Of a stretch of 45,292 bases of DNA, positions 1 through 7,899 are shown piece by piece. Position 1 is the first letter of the stretch, and each line of letters starts with the position of its first letter. The stretch comes from Roseiarcus sp049514155 (lineage in GTDB: Bacteria > Pseudomonadota > Alphaproteobacteria > Rhizobiales > Beijerinckiaceae): contig NZ_JBEKVH010000009.1 of assembly GCF_049514155.1 (NCBI RefSeq), positions 1 to 45,292 on the forward strand. The letters are read 5' to 3'. The translations under genes were made by a program, and so were the position numbers. Below the pieces are notes generated by a model. The model made no database searches. It saw nothing but the letters and a program-made list of their open reading frames with translations, and was not told where the DNA came from.

Positions 1-1196
1 CCGACCGAAATCGTCAGCGCCATCAGCGACAGATTGTCGAGGCTGTAGCCGGCGACCCACATCAGCGCGCAGGCGCCGAGCAGCGCCAGCGGCACCGCGA
101 CGCTCGGGATGATCGTCGCCCACAGGCTGCGCAAGAAGACGAAGATCACCATCACCACCAGCGCGACGGTGAGCAGCAGCGTGAACTGCACGTCCTGAAC
201 CGAGGCGCGGATCGTCTGCGTGCGGTCGCTCAAGGTGAAGATGTCGATCGAGGGCGGCATCGAGGCCTTGATGCGCGGCAGCTCGGCCATGATCTGGTTG
301 ACGATGTCGATGACGTTGGCGCCCGGCTGCTTGAAGATGACGAGGAAGACGCTGCGCTTGCCGTCGGCCCAGGCGGCCTGAGTCGTGTCCTGCGGGCCGG
401 TCACCGCCTGGCCGATATCGCGCACCCGCAGCGGCGCGCCGTTGCGGTAGGCGACGATGACGTCGTTCCAATCCGACGACCGGACGAGCTGATCGTTGGT
501 GTAGATCGTGAAGGCGCTCGCCCCGCCGTTGATCGTGCCCTTGGGCTCGGCCAGCGTCGTAACCGAGAGCGGCGTGCGCACATCCTCGAGCGAAAGCCCT
601 TTGGCGACGAGCTTGGCGGGATCGAGCTGGATGCGGATGGCGGGCTTCTGCTGGCCGCCGACCGTCACCTGGGCGACGCCGGGAACCTGGCTGATCTGCT
701 GGGCGAGCTTGGTCTCGACGTTGTCGTCGACCTCGGTCAGCGGCAGGAGCGCCGAGGTCGCGGCGAGCAGCAGAATGGGCGAATCCGCCGGATTCACCTT
801 GCGATATGTCGGCGGACTCGGCAGATCCTTCGGCAATTGCCCGCTGGCGGCGTTGATCGCCGCCTGGACGTCGGTCGAGGCGGCGTCGATGTCGCGATCG
901 AGGTCAAATTGGATGGTGATGGCGGTCGAGCCGAGCGTGCTCGTCGACGTCATCTGCGAGACGCCGGAGATCTGCGCGAATTGCGATTCGAGCGGCTGGG
1001 CGACAGCGGAGGCCATGGTGTCGGGGCCGGCGCCCGGATACTTGGCGGAAACCTGAATGGTGGGGAAGTCGACCTGAGGCAGCGGCGCGACCGGCAATCT
1101 CGGATAAGCGATGATGCCGACAAACAGGATGCCGACCATCAGCAACGAGGTGGCGACGGGATGCCGAATGAACGGTTCGGAGATGCCGCCCGCCAT
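1..1196 (-). CDS. RND multidrug efflux inner-membrane pump, N-terminal part (AcrB/MdtB/MdtC type)
   Basis: This is the N-terminal ~398 residues of a pump that should be about 1030-1050 residues; the rest lies off the left edge. The ATG at 1196-1194 follows the membrane fusion protein stop by one base, so the two are co-transcribed. The family exports drugs or other small molecules with proton antiport, as a trimer in the inner membrane. Visible features are a short cytoplasmic start (MAGGISEPFIRHPV), TM1 at about residues 13-30 (SLLMVGILFVGIIAYPRLP), a long periplasmic porter region with PQVDFPTIQVSAKYPGA and VPGVAQVTVGGQQ, and TM2-TM3 beginning near residue 335 (TLLLTVALVVMVIFVFLRS). The proton-relay Asp pair of TM4 falls just beyond the edge. 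The sequence style is closest to the MdtB/MdtC (heavy-metal/multidrug HAE-1-like) branch. The exported substrate is not predictable. No TolC-type outer-membrane gene is visible. Confidence 0.93.
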   Translation of the reverse strand, partial: MAGGISEPFIRHPVATSLLMVGILFVGIIAYPRLPVAPLPQVDFPTIQVSAKYPGAGPDTMASAVAQPLESQFAQISGVSQMTSTSTLGSTAITIQFDLDRDIDAASTDVQAAINAASGQLPKDLPSPPTYRKVNPADSPILLLAATSALLPLTEVDDNVETKLAQQISQVPGVAQVTVGGQQKPAIRIQLDPAKLVAKGLSLEDVRTPLSVTTLAEPKGTINGGASAFTIYTNDQLVRSSDWNDVIVAYRNGAPLRVRDIGQAVTGPQDTTQAAWADGKRSVFLVIFKQPGANVIDIVNQIMAELPRIKASMPPSIDIFTLSDRTQTIRASVQDVQFTLLLTVALVVMVIFVFLRSLWATIIPSVAVPLALLGACALMWVAGYSLDNLSLMALTISV

Positions 1197-1197
1197 G

Positions 1198-2484
1198 TCA
1201 GGGCGCTTTCACGGGCGCGCTCGGCGCCGCCACCGCAGGGGGCGTCGCAGAACTCGCAGGTGGGGTCGCGCCCGCAGACGGGGTTGCGCCCGCAGGCGCC
1301 GCCGTGGCGCTCGCCGCGCTCGACTGGACCAATGAGCCTTGAACCAATCGATATTGGCCCGCCGTGACCACGGTCTCGCCGGCCGTCAGGCCCGTCAGCA
1401 CGACCGACTGGCCGTCGCCCTCTTCACCGACCGTGATGGCGCGCGATTCGACCTTGTTGTCGCTACCGACGACGAATGCGTAGAGACCGTTTGGACCGCG
1501 TTCGACGGCCCCGTCGGGAACGACGACGACTTGCTTCAGCGTGTCGACCAGCAGGCGCGTCGCGACCGACAGGCCGGGCCACAGCGCGCCGTCCTTGTTC
1601 TCGAAGGTCGCCTTCATGCCGATGGCGCCGCTCGCCGGGTCGATCGCGTCGTTGACGACGGCGAGATGGCCCTGCGAAAGCGTCCTCAACCCGTCCGAGC
1701 TCAGGGCGATCACCGGCGTGACGCCGGCCGCGAGCGCCTTATTGATCTGCGGCACGTCCTCCTCGGGCGCCGTGAATACGACCGCGATCGGCTGCAACTG
1801 CACGATGGTCACGATGCCGGTCGTGTCGACCGCGTGCACGATGTTGCCGGCGTCGACCAGGCGAAAGCCCGTCTTCCCCGTGAGCGGAGAGCGAATTGTC
1901 GTGTAGTCGACTTGCGTCTGGGCGCTGTCGATCGACGCCTGGTCGCCTTTGACCTGCGCGATGAGTTCATTGACCGTCGCCCGTTGCGTGTCGACCTTCT
2001 GGGCAGCAACGGAATCCTCTTTGGCGAGCCCGGTGTAGCGCACAAGGTCGAGCTGCGCGTTCTTGAGCGTCGCCTCGTCCTGCGCCTTCTTCGCGACCGC
2101 CTGATCGAGCGCCGCTTGATACGGACGCGGATCGATCTGCGCGAGAACATCGCCCTGCTTGACCATTTGGCCTTGCTTGAAGGCGATCTTGGCGACCTCG
2201 CCATCGACGCGGCTGCGGATGAGCACCGTCTGGTAAGGCTCCACGGCGCCGAGCCCGTTCAAGTAGACGGGGAAATCGGCCATTTTCGCCGGCGCGATAG
2301 TGACGGGGATGGGCGCAGCCGCCTGGGCGCTGTTGGCCTTGTTCCGATCCGCCGTCCCGACGTCGGCGCCGTAAAAGTGGCGCCAGCCAAAGGCGCCGCA
2401 GAGCGCAAGCGCGACCAGGGCGGCTGCCAGCGTCCAACGGCTACGGAGAAGCGAAGGGCGAGGCGAGGCCAAGACGCGCTCCAA
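1198..2484 (-). CDS. RND efflux periplasmic membrane fusion protein (MdtA/AcrA family)
   Basis: This 428-residue adaptor links the inner-membrane pump encoded next to it with an outer-membrane channel. It begins with a basic stretch and one membrane anchor (about residues 16-33, WTLAAALVALALCGAFGW). The biotinyl-lipoyl half follows (KMADFPVYLNGLGAVEPYQ, RSRVDGEVAKIAFKQGQMVKQGD), then an alpha-hairpin (about 105-170), the second lipoyl half (DYTTIRSPLTGKTGFRLVDAGN) and beta-barrel and membrane-proximal domains. The last ~50 residues are a low-complexity Ala/Pro/Ser tail, longer than usual. The best in-frame start is a TTG at 2484; no ATG in that frame lies nearby, so the N-terminus is uncertain by some residues. 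The stop abuts the pump start, typical of a two-gene MFP-RND operon. A copy of the 15-bp motif shared with the acid-resistance genes lies 110 bp upstream. Confidence 0.92.
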   Translation of the reverse strand: MERVLASPRPSLLRSRWTLAAALVALALCGAFGWRHFYGADVGTADRNKANSAQAAAPIPVTIAPAKMADFPVYLNGLGAVEPYQTVLIRSRVDGEVAKIAFKQGQMVKQGDVLAQIDPRPYQAALDQAVAKKAQDEATLKNAQLDLVRYTGLAKEDSVAAQKVDTQRATVNELIAQVKGDQASIDSAQTQVDYTTIRSPLTGKTGFRLVDAGNIVHAVDTTGIVTIVQLQPIAVVFTAPEEDVPQINKALAAGVTPVIALSSDGLRTLSQGHLAVVNDAIDPASGAIGMKATFENKDGALWPGLSVATRLLVDTLKQVVVVPDGAVERGPNGLYAFVVGSDNKVESRAITVGEEGDGQSVVLTGLTAGETVVTAGQYRLVQGSLVQSSAASATAAPAGATPSAGATPPASSATPPAVAAPSAPVKAP

Positions 2485-2593
2485 AAAGCGGCGGGTCGAC
2501 GAGATCGGCGGCTTCCCAGCCGTTCGGCGGCGTGTCGCTTCCGCATCAGGCCGCCGCGTCGAGAATACGGGACAGCGGAACGCGCAAGGAGGG

Positions 2594-2608
2594 TCGGAAA
2601 ATACCTAG
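2594..2608 (-). promoter_or_regulatory. Shared 15-bp motif, copy A (upstream of the RND operon)
   Basis: On the minus strand this reads CTAGGTATTTTCCGA, one mismatch from the consensus of five copies in this window. It points toward the membrane fusion protein gene and ends 110 bp before its start. The gene-free stretch 2485-2815 holds this copy and the divergent copy B and nothing else I can identify. Confidence 0.55.
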
Positions 2609-2682
2609 AGGTCGCGAGGCGTGACCGATTGCCGCGCTCTCAGGCAATCGCCTCGCCAAGCGGCCGAGCGCAGACAGGCGAG

Positions 2683-2697
2683 GTAGGTAGTTTCCGA
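2683..2697 (+). promoter_or_regulatory. Shared 15-bp motif, copy B (upstream of the 2816 gene)
   Basis: It reads GTAGGTAGTTTCCGA, one mismatch from consensus, points toward the gene at 2816 and ends 118 bp before its start. With copy A it forms a divergent pair, one motif per transcription direction. The same arrangement recurs at 4268/4356. Confidence 0.6.
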
Positions 2698-2815
2698 GTC
2701 TGACGGCGCCGGCCGCCGCGCCCTATTCGTTGGCGCAGCTCGACAAAAGGGAAAGCCGGGCGTCGCTCAGCTCGCCACCCGGCCTCCGCGCTCAAGAAGA
2801 GAATCGCCTGTTGAC

Positions 2816-3313
2816 ATGGCCCATGCCGCCCTAGCGCCTCTCATTGGAGCGGAGTTCGACAAGTTCCTCTACGCGCCGATCCGCGAGGATCGTAACGGAA
2901 CGCCGCTCAGCGTCCTTTCCGCGCTCGCGCGGCTGGACGTCGACCCTTGGCAAGAAGCCCTCAGCCTGGCGCTCATGCCGAAGGCGACGGCCGCCGTGCG
3001 GCTGGCCGCGTTGATCGCCGCGCTGCCGGACGAACAGACCAAGGATAATCCCGCCAAGTCGATCGCCGCCGATCTTGTGGCGCTGTTGCCGAAGACGGCC
3101 GGTTTCAGCGCCGGTTCGCCGGACAGCGTGTTTGCTGCGGTCGGGCCGCAGCGGGCGCAGATCCGTTTTGCTTTGGGCGCTCTGGCCATCATGGTTATGA
3201 TCGCCCTTGCGCTCTCCGCCAGTCTTTCGTCGCCGCCAGGAAACGGCGCCAAGCCGACGGCCGCTCCGGTCGGCGACGCCGCGACCACCTTGCCGCACGA
3301 GCGCGATCATTAG
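2816..3313 (+). CDS. Hypothetical single-pass membrane protein
   Basis: This is a 165-residue protein I do not recognise. Residues 1-100 look like an amphipathic alpha-helical cytoplasmic domain, with segments such as VDPWQEALSLALMPKATAA and LAALIAALPDEQTKDNPAK. One hydrophobic helix at about residues 121-138 (ALGALAIMVMIALALSASL) is followed by a short Pro/Ala/Gly tail. Codon use is like the neighbours and the frame is clean, which supports a real gene. The ribosome site is weak (an AAGAAGAGA run about 16 bp upstream). Placement between an RND operon and a DUF1269 gene, with its own copy of the shared motif 118 bp upstream, suggests it belongs to the same stress regulon. Its function is unknown. 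Confidence 0.6.
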   Translation: MAHAALAPLIGAEFDKFLYAPIREDRNGTPLSVLSALARLDVDPWQEALSLALMPKATAAVRLAALIAALPDEQTKDNPAKSIAADLVALLPKTAGFSAGSPDSVFAAVGPQRAQIRFALGALAIMVMIALALSASLSSPPGNGAKPTAAPVGDAATTLPHERDH

Positions 3314-3503
3314 GGTGTCGACGCGATCACGGCGCTGCGCTGGCCTCGCCGAAGGGATCGCGCGCGGCAAATCGCAAACGCGCGGCCGGCCCGTCGCAGG
3401 CTCGGCGCCAGCGCTCCGATCGCCTGAAATCATAGCAAGACCGCCAGCGCCCGACCTGCGCGCGTCGGCGCGGGTCGGGTCCGGCGGCGGTTGAGTCCTG
3501 CTT

Positions 3504-3530
3504 AGACCGGCGCGGTCTCGCCGCCGGTCT
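3504..3530. terminator. Hairpin between convergent genes, probable bidirectional terminator
   Basis: A perfect 9-bp inverted repeat (AGACCGGCG / CGCCGGTCT) with a 9-nt loop sits between the stop of the plus-strand gene ending at 3313 and the stop of the minus-strand gene at 3563. There is no T-run on either side, so classification as a terminator rests on position and stem strength. Confidence 0.45.
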
Positions 3531-3562
3531 CCGCGGTCGTCGGTCGGTTTGCCGAGCGGCGT

Positions 3563-4123
3563 TCAGGCGGCGGCAGGCGTAGAAGACGCCGCCGCGGCGA
3601 CGGCGTCGGCATCGCGATGAATATCGAGCCGCGACGGATTGGTCGCGCCGAGGATCGTCTTGGCGCGAGCGATCTCTTCCTTCGTGCCCCGCGCCATGAC
3701 GAGAAAGCTGTCGGCCTTGAGGGCCGACTCGTACTGGATCACGCTGTCTTTCGGCACGCCGATGCTATAGAGCGCGGCGGCAAGCGCAGCCACGCCGCCG
3801 ACGACGACGGCGTTCTCGATGCCGGCGACGATGATCGTGGCGAGAAAGCCGAGCACCACGACCGGCCCGGTCACCGGCGAGGCCAGGAATAGGCCGCCGA
3901 AGAACAGGCCCCAGAAGCCGCCCCAGAAGGCGCCGCGAGAGCCCCAAAACTTGATCCGATCGCCTGTGCTGTAGAAGCCGACGACCTTCTCTTCGGAGTG
4001 ATAGCCGTTGCCGACGACGCTGAGGTTCTTCATGGCGAAACCGCCCGACGTCAGCGTCTTCACCGCTCCTTCGGCCGCATCGTGATTGGGAAATACGGCG
4101 ATTGCCGTTTCTAACTTATCCAT
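3563..4123 (-). CDS. DUF1269 / general-stress-17M-like membrane protein
   Basis: This 186-residue protein has an N-terminal ferredoxin-like alpha/beta domain typical of DUF1269/YflT proteins (AIAVFPNHDAAEGAVKTL, MKNLSVVGNGYHSEE). A Gly-rich hydrophobic segment follows (about residues 60-125: WGSRGAFWGGFWGLFFGGLF, VVLGFLATIIVAGIENAVV), then a second soluble segment (ESALKADSFLVMARGTKEE) and an Ala-rich tail. The family is known as stress-induced membrane-associated proteins without an assigned reaction. A strong AAGGAGA ribosome site stands just upstream of the ATG. It is divergent from gadB; each side of the 343-bp intergenic region carries one copy of the shared motif (145 bp upstream here), so co-regulation with the acid-resistance genes is likely. 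Confidence 0.85.
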   Translation of the reverse strand: MDKLETAIAVFPNHDAAEGAVKTLTSGGFAMKNLSVVGNGYHSEEKVVGFYSTGDRIKFWGSRGAFWGGFWGLFFGGLFLASPVTGPVVVLGFLATIIVAGIENAVVVGGVAALAAALYSIGVPKDSVIQYESALKADSFLVMARGTKEEIARAKTILGATNPSRLDIHRDADAVAAAASSTPAAA

Positions 4124-4267
4124 TGGGGTCTCCTTGCGACGAGAGGGCGCCGAGCCGTCGCGCCGAGCGCGGCTTCGCGCGAAAGCGGCGGCGGGCGAAG
4201 CGAACCATTCGCCGGCGCGTCGTCCGCTGAAACGACACTACCCGTCGGCGTCGGCGCGAAGACAGGC

Positions 4268-4282
4268 TCGGAAACTACTCAA
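4268..4282 (-). promoter_or_regulatory. Shared 15-bp motif, copy C (upstream of the DUF1269 gene)
   Basis: On the minus strand this reads TTGAGTAGTTTCCGA and ends 145 bp before the DUF1269 start, pointing toward it. It differs from consensus only in the first four bases; the core GTAGTTTCCGA is identical to copies B and D. Confidence 0.6.
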
Positions 4283-4355
4283 CTCCTTCGGGCCCCTGCG
4301 GACGCCGAAGTTGACCATATGCGCCGAGCGCACGGCCGGTCGATCGATCCCCGCG

Positions 4356-4370
4356 CTAGGTAGTTTCCGA
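4356..4370 (+). promoter_or_regulatory. Shared 15-bp motif, copy D (upstream of gadB)
   Basis: It reads CTAGGTAGTTTCCGA, exactly the consensus, and ends 96 bp upstream of the gadB ATG. Its first half (TAGGTAGTTTCC) resembles the FixJ-type response-regulator box as I remember it. The gene-free stretch 4124-4466 otherwise contains nothing I can name. Confidence 0.6.
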
Positions 4371-4466
4371 TTCTTTCCGACGACCCGCCACGAACTAAGG
4401 TCGAGCCACAACCCCATCGACGACGTTCGCGCGTCGAGCGGAACCATCGACAACCAGGAGACCATC

Positions 4467-5849
4467 ATGCCGCTGCACAGGATCACAGGGTCCGGCGAGT
4501 CGGAGATCGAGGACGTATACGCGACCGAACCCGCCAACCGGCGGCTGCCGCGGTATCGCATCCCGAAGCTGTCCTCCGCCGCGCAGCCCATCTACGATCT
4601 GGTGCGCGACGAACTGCTTCTCGACGGCAACTCGCGGCAGAATCTGGCGACGTTCTGCACCACCTGGTCAGAGCCGGAAGGCCGCCAGTTGATGGCCGAT
4701 TCGATCAACAAGAACATGATCGACAAGGACGAGTATCCGCAGACGGCGGAGATCGAGAACCGCTGCGTGCACATGATCGCCGATCTCTGGCACGCGCCGG
4801 GCGCCCGCAAGACGGTCGGATGCTCGACCACCGGATCGAGCGAGGCCTGCATGCTCGGCGGACTGGCGCTCAAGTGGCGGTGGCGCAATCGGCGCATCGC
4901 CGCCGGCAAGTCATACGCCAAGCCGAATTTCGTCTGCGGACCGGTGCAGGTGTGCTGGCACAAATTCGCCCGCTACTTCGACGTGGAGATTCGCCAGGTT
5001 CCGCTCGAGGGCGACGCGCTCGGGCTGCGTCCCGAGGACCTCAAGAAATATTGCGACGAGAACACGATCGGCGTCATCCCGACGCTCGGCGTGACGTTCA
5101 CCGGCGTCTACGAACCGGTCGCCGCGTTGGCGGCGGCGCTCGACGACCTTCAGCGCGAAACCGGCCTCGACATCCCGATCCATATCGACGCCGCCAGCGG
5201 CGGGTTCATCGCGCCGTTCGTCGAACCGGAGCTGGAATGGGATTTCCGCGTCGAAAGGGTCAAGTCGATCAGCGCTTCCGGCCACAAATACGGGTTGGCG
5301 CCGCTCGGCGTGGGTTGGGTGGTCTGGCGCGACAAGGAGGACCTGCCTGACGAGTTGATCTTCAACGTCGACTATCTCGGCGGTCAGATGCCGACCTTCG
5401 CGCTGAATTTCAGCCGGCCCGGCGGTCAGATCATCGCGCAATATTACAATTTTCTGCGGCTCGGCCGCGAAGGCTATACGCGAATTCAGCAGACCTGCGC
5501 CGACACCGCGCAATGGCTGGCCGGCGAAATCGCCAAGCTCGGACCGCTGGAGCTGGTTTACGACGGCAAGGGCGCCCTGCCGGCGGTTTGCTACAAGCTG
5601 AAGGAAGGCCACAACTATGGCTTCACGCTGTACGACCTGTCCGAGCGGGTCCGTATGCGCGGCTGGCTGATCGCCTCCTATCCGCTGCCGCCGAACCGCC
5701 AGACGACCATCATCCAGCGGGTCTTGATCCGCCACGGCGTCAGCCGCGATCTCGCGCAACTGTTGCTCGACGATCTTAGCCGCGCGCTCGAGCATCTGCA
5801 GGCCAATCCCGTTTCGCATTCGGCGGCGGGGCCGACCTTTCATCACTGA
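4467..5849 (+). CDS. gadB: Glutamate decarboxylase (PLP-dependent, GadA/GadB)
   Basis: This enzyme converts L-glutamate to GABA and CO2, consuming one cytoplasmic proton. With the antiporter encoded next it makes up the glutamate-dependent acid-resistance cycle. It is 460 residues against 466 in E. coli GadB. The PLP lysine is K274 in SISASGHKYGLAPLG (K276 in E. coli). The substrate-side motif CSTTGSSEACMLGG and the PLP-anchoring HIDAASGGFIAPF are intact. The ATG at 4467 is chosen because it has a CCAGGAG ribosome site at normal spacing and yields the family N-terminus (MPLHRITG); an open frame extends upstream to 4086 but lacks family sequence. gadC follows after 23 bp, so the two form an operon. 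The C-terminus is standard-length and lacks a long calmodulin-like extension. A perfect copy of the shared motif lies upstream. Confidence 0.96.
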   Translation: MPLHRITGSGESEIEDVYATEPANRRLPRYRIPKLSSAAQPIYDLVRDELLLDGNSRQNLATFCTTWSEPEGRQLMADSINKNMIDKDEYPQTAEIENRCVHMIADLWHAPGARKTVGCSTTGSSEACMLGGLALKWRWRNRRIAAGKSYAKPNFVCGPVQVCWHKFARYFDVEIRQVPLEGDALGLRPEDLKKYCDENTIGVIPTLGVTFTGVYEPVAALAAALDDLQRETGLDIPIHIDAASGGFIAPFVEPELEWDFRVERVKSISASGHKYGLAPLGVGWVVWRDKEDLPDELIFNVDYLGGQMPTFALNFSRPGGQIIAQYYNFLRLGREGYTRIQQTCADTAQWLAGEIAKLGPLELVYDGKGALPAVCYKLKEGHNYGFTLYDLSERVRMRGWLIASYPLPPNRQTTIIQRVLIRHGVSRDLAQLLLDDLSRALEHLQANPVSHSAAGPTFHH

Positions 5850-5872
5850 TACCCCACCCGAGGGAGGCGACA

Positions 5873-7357
5873 ATGGCCCAATCCAAGTTAGCAGTGGTTT
5901 CCACTTTCGGCATTGCGATGATGACAGCGGCGGCTGTCGTCAGCCTGCGCGGTCTGCCAATGATGGCGAAGGAGCAGTTGACGCTGTTCGTCTATATCGC
6001 CTTCGCGACGTTCATCTTTCTCATTCCCGCCGCGCTGGTTTCGGCGGAACTCGGCGGCGCGTTCGGCGAGAAGGGCGGCGGTGTCTATACCTGGGTGAAG
6101 GAGGCGTTCGGCTCCCGCTGGGGCTTTGTCGCCATCTGGCTGCAATGGATCCAGAACGTGGTCTGGTACCCGACCGTGCTCGCGTTCGCTGCAGCCGCCA
6201 TCGCCTACGTCGTGGGCAAGCCGAATCTGGCTAATAACGGCATCTATGTCGGTATCTTCTGCATCGCCGCTTATTGGGTTGCGACGCTGATCACGTTGCG
6301 CGGCGTGAGCACCATCGCCAAGGTGACGAGCTGGGCTTTTCTTTTGGGAACGGTGCTGCCCGGCGTGGTGATCATGGTTCTGGCGGTGATCTGGATCGCC
6401 CAGGGCAACCCGATCGCCTTGCTCCATCCCGTAGCGACCGACTCGACTTCCGTCATGTCGATGGCGGGCGGTCACCCGCATCCCCGCTATTTTCCTAACA
6501 TTGCCGGATTGGGCGACATCGCTTTTCTCGCCGGCATCATTCTGCTGTTCGCCGGCGTCGAGGTGCACGCCGTGCACGCCAACGAAATGTCGGACCCGAA
6601 GCGCCAATTCCCCATCGCCATGTTGATCGCCTCGGTGGCGGTCATCCTCTTGTTCACCCTCGGCTCGTTCGCGGTGGCGACCGTGCTGCCCGACGCGCAG
6701 ATCAATCTTCAGGAAGGACTGATGAAGGCCTTCCAGCAGATCTTCGCGCGTTTCGGGATCGACTGGGCGACGCCGATCATCTGCCTGCTGCTGGCGTTCG
6801 GCGGGATCGGCGGTGTGATGTCGTGGATCAGCGGTCCCAGCCGCGGCTTGCTTTGGACGGCCCAGGAAGGCGAAATCCCGCCAATCCTGGCCAAGACCAA
6901 CAAGAATGGCGTGCAGATCAGCATCCTGATCGTTCAAGGCGCGATCGTCACCATCCTCTCGCTGGCCTATTTCGTCATGGCCGACGTCAGCGTCGCGTTC
7001 TTCCTGCTCAGCGCGATGACGATCACGCTCTATTTGATCATGTACATGCTGATGTACGCCGCGGCGATCCGACTGCGCTATTCGCAGCCGGATCTGAAGC
7101 GCAGCTACCGTGTGCCGGGCGGGACGGTCGGGATGTGGATCGTCGCCGGGGTCGGCTTCGCCGGCGTCGCCTTCTCCTTCCTGGTCGGCTTCTTTCCGCC
7201 GACCCAACTGCCGGTCGGAAGCCCGTCGCTCTACGTCGGACTGGTCGTCGGCGGCACGGTGGTGTTCACCGGCCTGCCGCTGCTGATCGGAATGCTGAAG
7301 CAGTCGTCCTGGCGGGCCGTCGCTCCGGCCAAAGCTGCTACCCCGAAGGCGGCCTGA
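5873..7357 (+). CDS. gadC: Glutamate/GABA antiporter (APC superfamily, GadC)
   Basis: This is a 494-residue inner-membrane exchanger with about 12 predicted helices; E. coli GadC has 511 residues. It imports glutamate (and in E. coli also glutamine) in exchange for GABA. Visible family segments are VVSLRGLPMMAKEQLTLFVY at the first helices, ALVSAELGGAFGEKGGGVYT, WLQWIQNVVWYPTVLAF, LLFAGVEVHAVHANEMSDP and WISGPSRGLLWTAQEGEIP. The C-terminal tail is short (about 20 residues after the last helix) compared with the pH-gating C-plug of the E. coli protein, so gating may differ. The ATG has a GGGAGGCGA ribosome site and follows gadB by 23 bp. A strong hairpin at 7377-7400 lies 20 bp after the stop, ahead of a decayed glutaminase that was probably once the third member of this group. 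Confidence 0.95.
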   Translation: MAQSKLAVVSTFGIAMMTAAAVVSLRGLPMMAKEQLTLFVYIAFATFIFLIPAALVSAELGGAFGEKGGGVYTWVKEAFGSRWGFVAIWLQWIQNVVWYPTVLAFAAAAIAYVVGKPNLANNGIYVGIFCIAAYWVATLITLRGVSTIAKVTSWAFLLGTVLPGVVIMVLAVIWIAQGNPIALLHPVATDSTSVMSMAGGHPHPRYFPNIAGLGDIAFLAGIILLFAGVEVHAVHANEMSDPKRQFPIAMLIASVAVILLFTLGSFAVATVLPDAQINLQEGLMKAFQQIFARFGIDWATPIICLLLAFGGIGGVMSWISGPSRGLLWTAQEGEIPPILAKTNKNGVQISILIVQGAIVTILSLAYFVMADVSVAFFLLSAMTITLYLIMYMLMYAAAIRLRYSQPDLKRSYRVPGGTVGMWIVAGVGFAGVAFSFLVGFFPPTQLPVGSPSLYVGLVVGGTVVFTGLPLLIGMLKQSSWRAVAPAKAATPKAA

Positions 7358-7376
7358 CCCGCTCCACATGCGCAAA

Positions 7377-7400
7377 CGGCGACGCGGCGACGCGTCGCCG
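7377..7400 (+). terminator. Strong hairpin after gadC, terminator-like
   Basis: A perfect 9-bp stem (CGGCGACGC / GCGTCGCCG) with loop GGCGAC starts 20 bp downstream of the gadC stop. No clear T-run follows, so it may instead be an mRNA-stabilising hairpin. Confidence 0.5.
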
Positions 7401-7495
7401 AAAGCGCTCGGTCAAAATCGTGATGGCGAGCTTCGTCGACTGCGATCTCGTCGTGTCTGAATGCGCCAGAAGATCACACCTAAAGGGAGAGTTTC

Positions 7496-7815
7496 GTGGC
7501 ATACGGCACGCGCGACGAAGCTGGAGTCCTCTCCGCCCGCGCCTTATCGCGAAGGCGATTGATGGCGATGGGCGCCGCCGGCGCTCTGATCGCGGCCACA
7601 CCGTTGGGCTCCGGCGCGACCCGCGGCCCAAGCGCGGGTCAATCCCGAGCCGGTAGATGAGCGGCGTAGGGGGAGGGATCATGGCGGTCTTTCCAGGGAA
7701 CTGGTCGATCGCGGCCTTTTCTCCGCCGCTGGATGTCGCCGGCAACAGCGTGCGGGCGCAGCTTGCGATCGCCTGGATCGCTGATCAGCTCAGCGCGAAC
7801 ATCTATGCGAACTGA
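7496..7815 (+). pseudogene. Decayed glutaminase (GlsA/YbaS family) with Tat signal remnant
   Basis: Two overlapping short frames remain. The first starts with GTG at 7496 behind an AAGGGAGAG ribosome site and encodes 54 residues with a Tat-type signal (LSRRRLMAMGAAGALIAAT), stopping at 7660. The second, in another frame, opens with ATG at 7657 overlapping that stop and encodes 52 residues to 7815. It matches the glutaminase C-terminus as I know it: MSGVGGGIMAVFPGNWSIA, then FSPPLDVAGNSVR. In intact enzymes this block begins with Lys-Ser-Gly-Val; here the Lys is replaced by Met. About 250 residues, including the nucleophilic Ser region, are gone, so it cannot be active. A glutaminase would release ammonia from glutamine and feed glutamate to GadB, as YbaS does with GadC in E. 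coli. The rest of 7358-7899 holds nothing else I recognise. Confidence 0.7.
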
Positions 7816-7899
7816 GTCGGACTTCGAGCGCCGCACAGGCCCGATCAAGTCGCTTGGGCGAGTAGAAACCCCGATGACAAAAGGCGACGGCGGCTACCG

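Noticed and set aside
4086..4466. N-terminal extension of gadB
   Set aside because: The upstream frame carries promoter motifs on both strands and no family sequence; the ATG at 4467 has the ribosome site and gives normal length.
5888..7375. 495-codon open frame antisense to gadC
   Set aside because: Composition is that of a shadow frame (rich in Arg, Asp, His, Gln), no family motif, and gadC on the other strand is fully recognisable.
7859..7874. Sixth copy of the shared motif, upstream of aspD
   Set aside because: GAGTAGAAACCCCGA-like sequence has changed core bases and one extra base; too degenerate to count.
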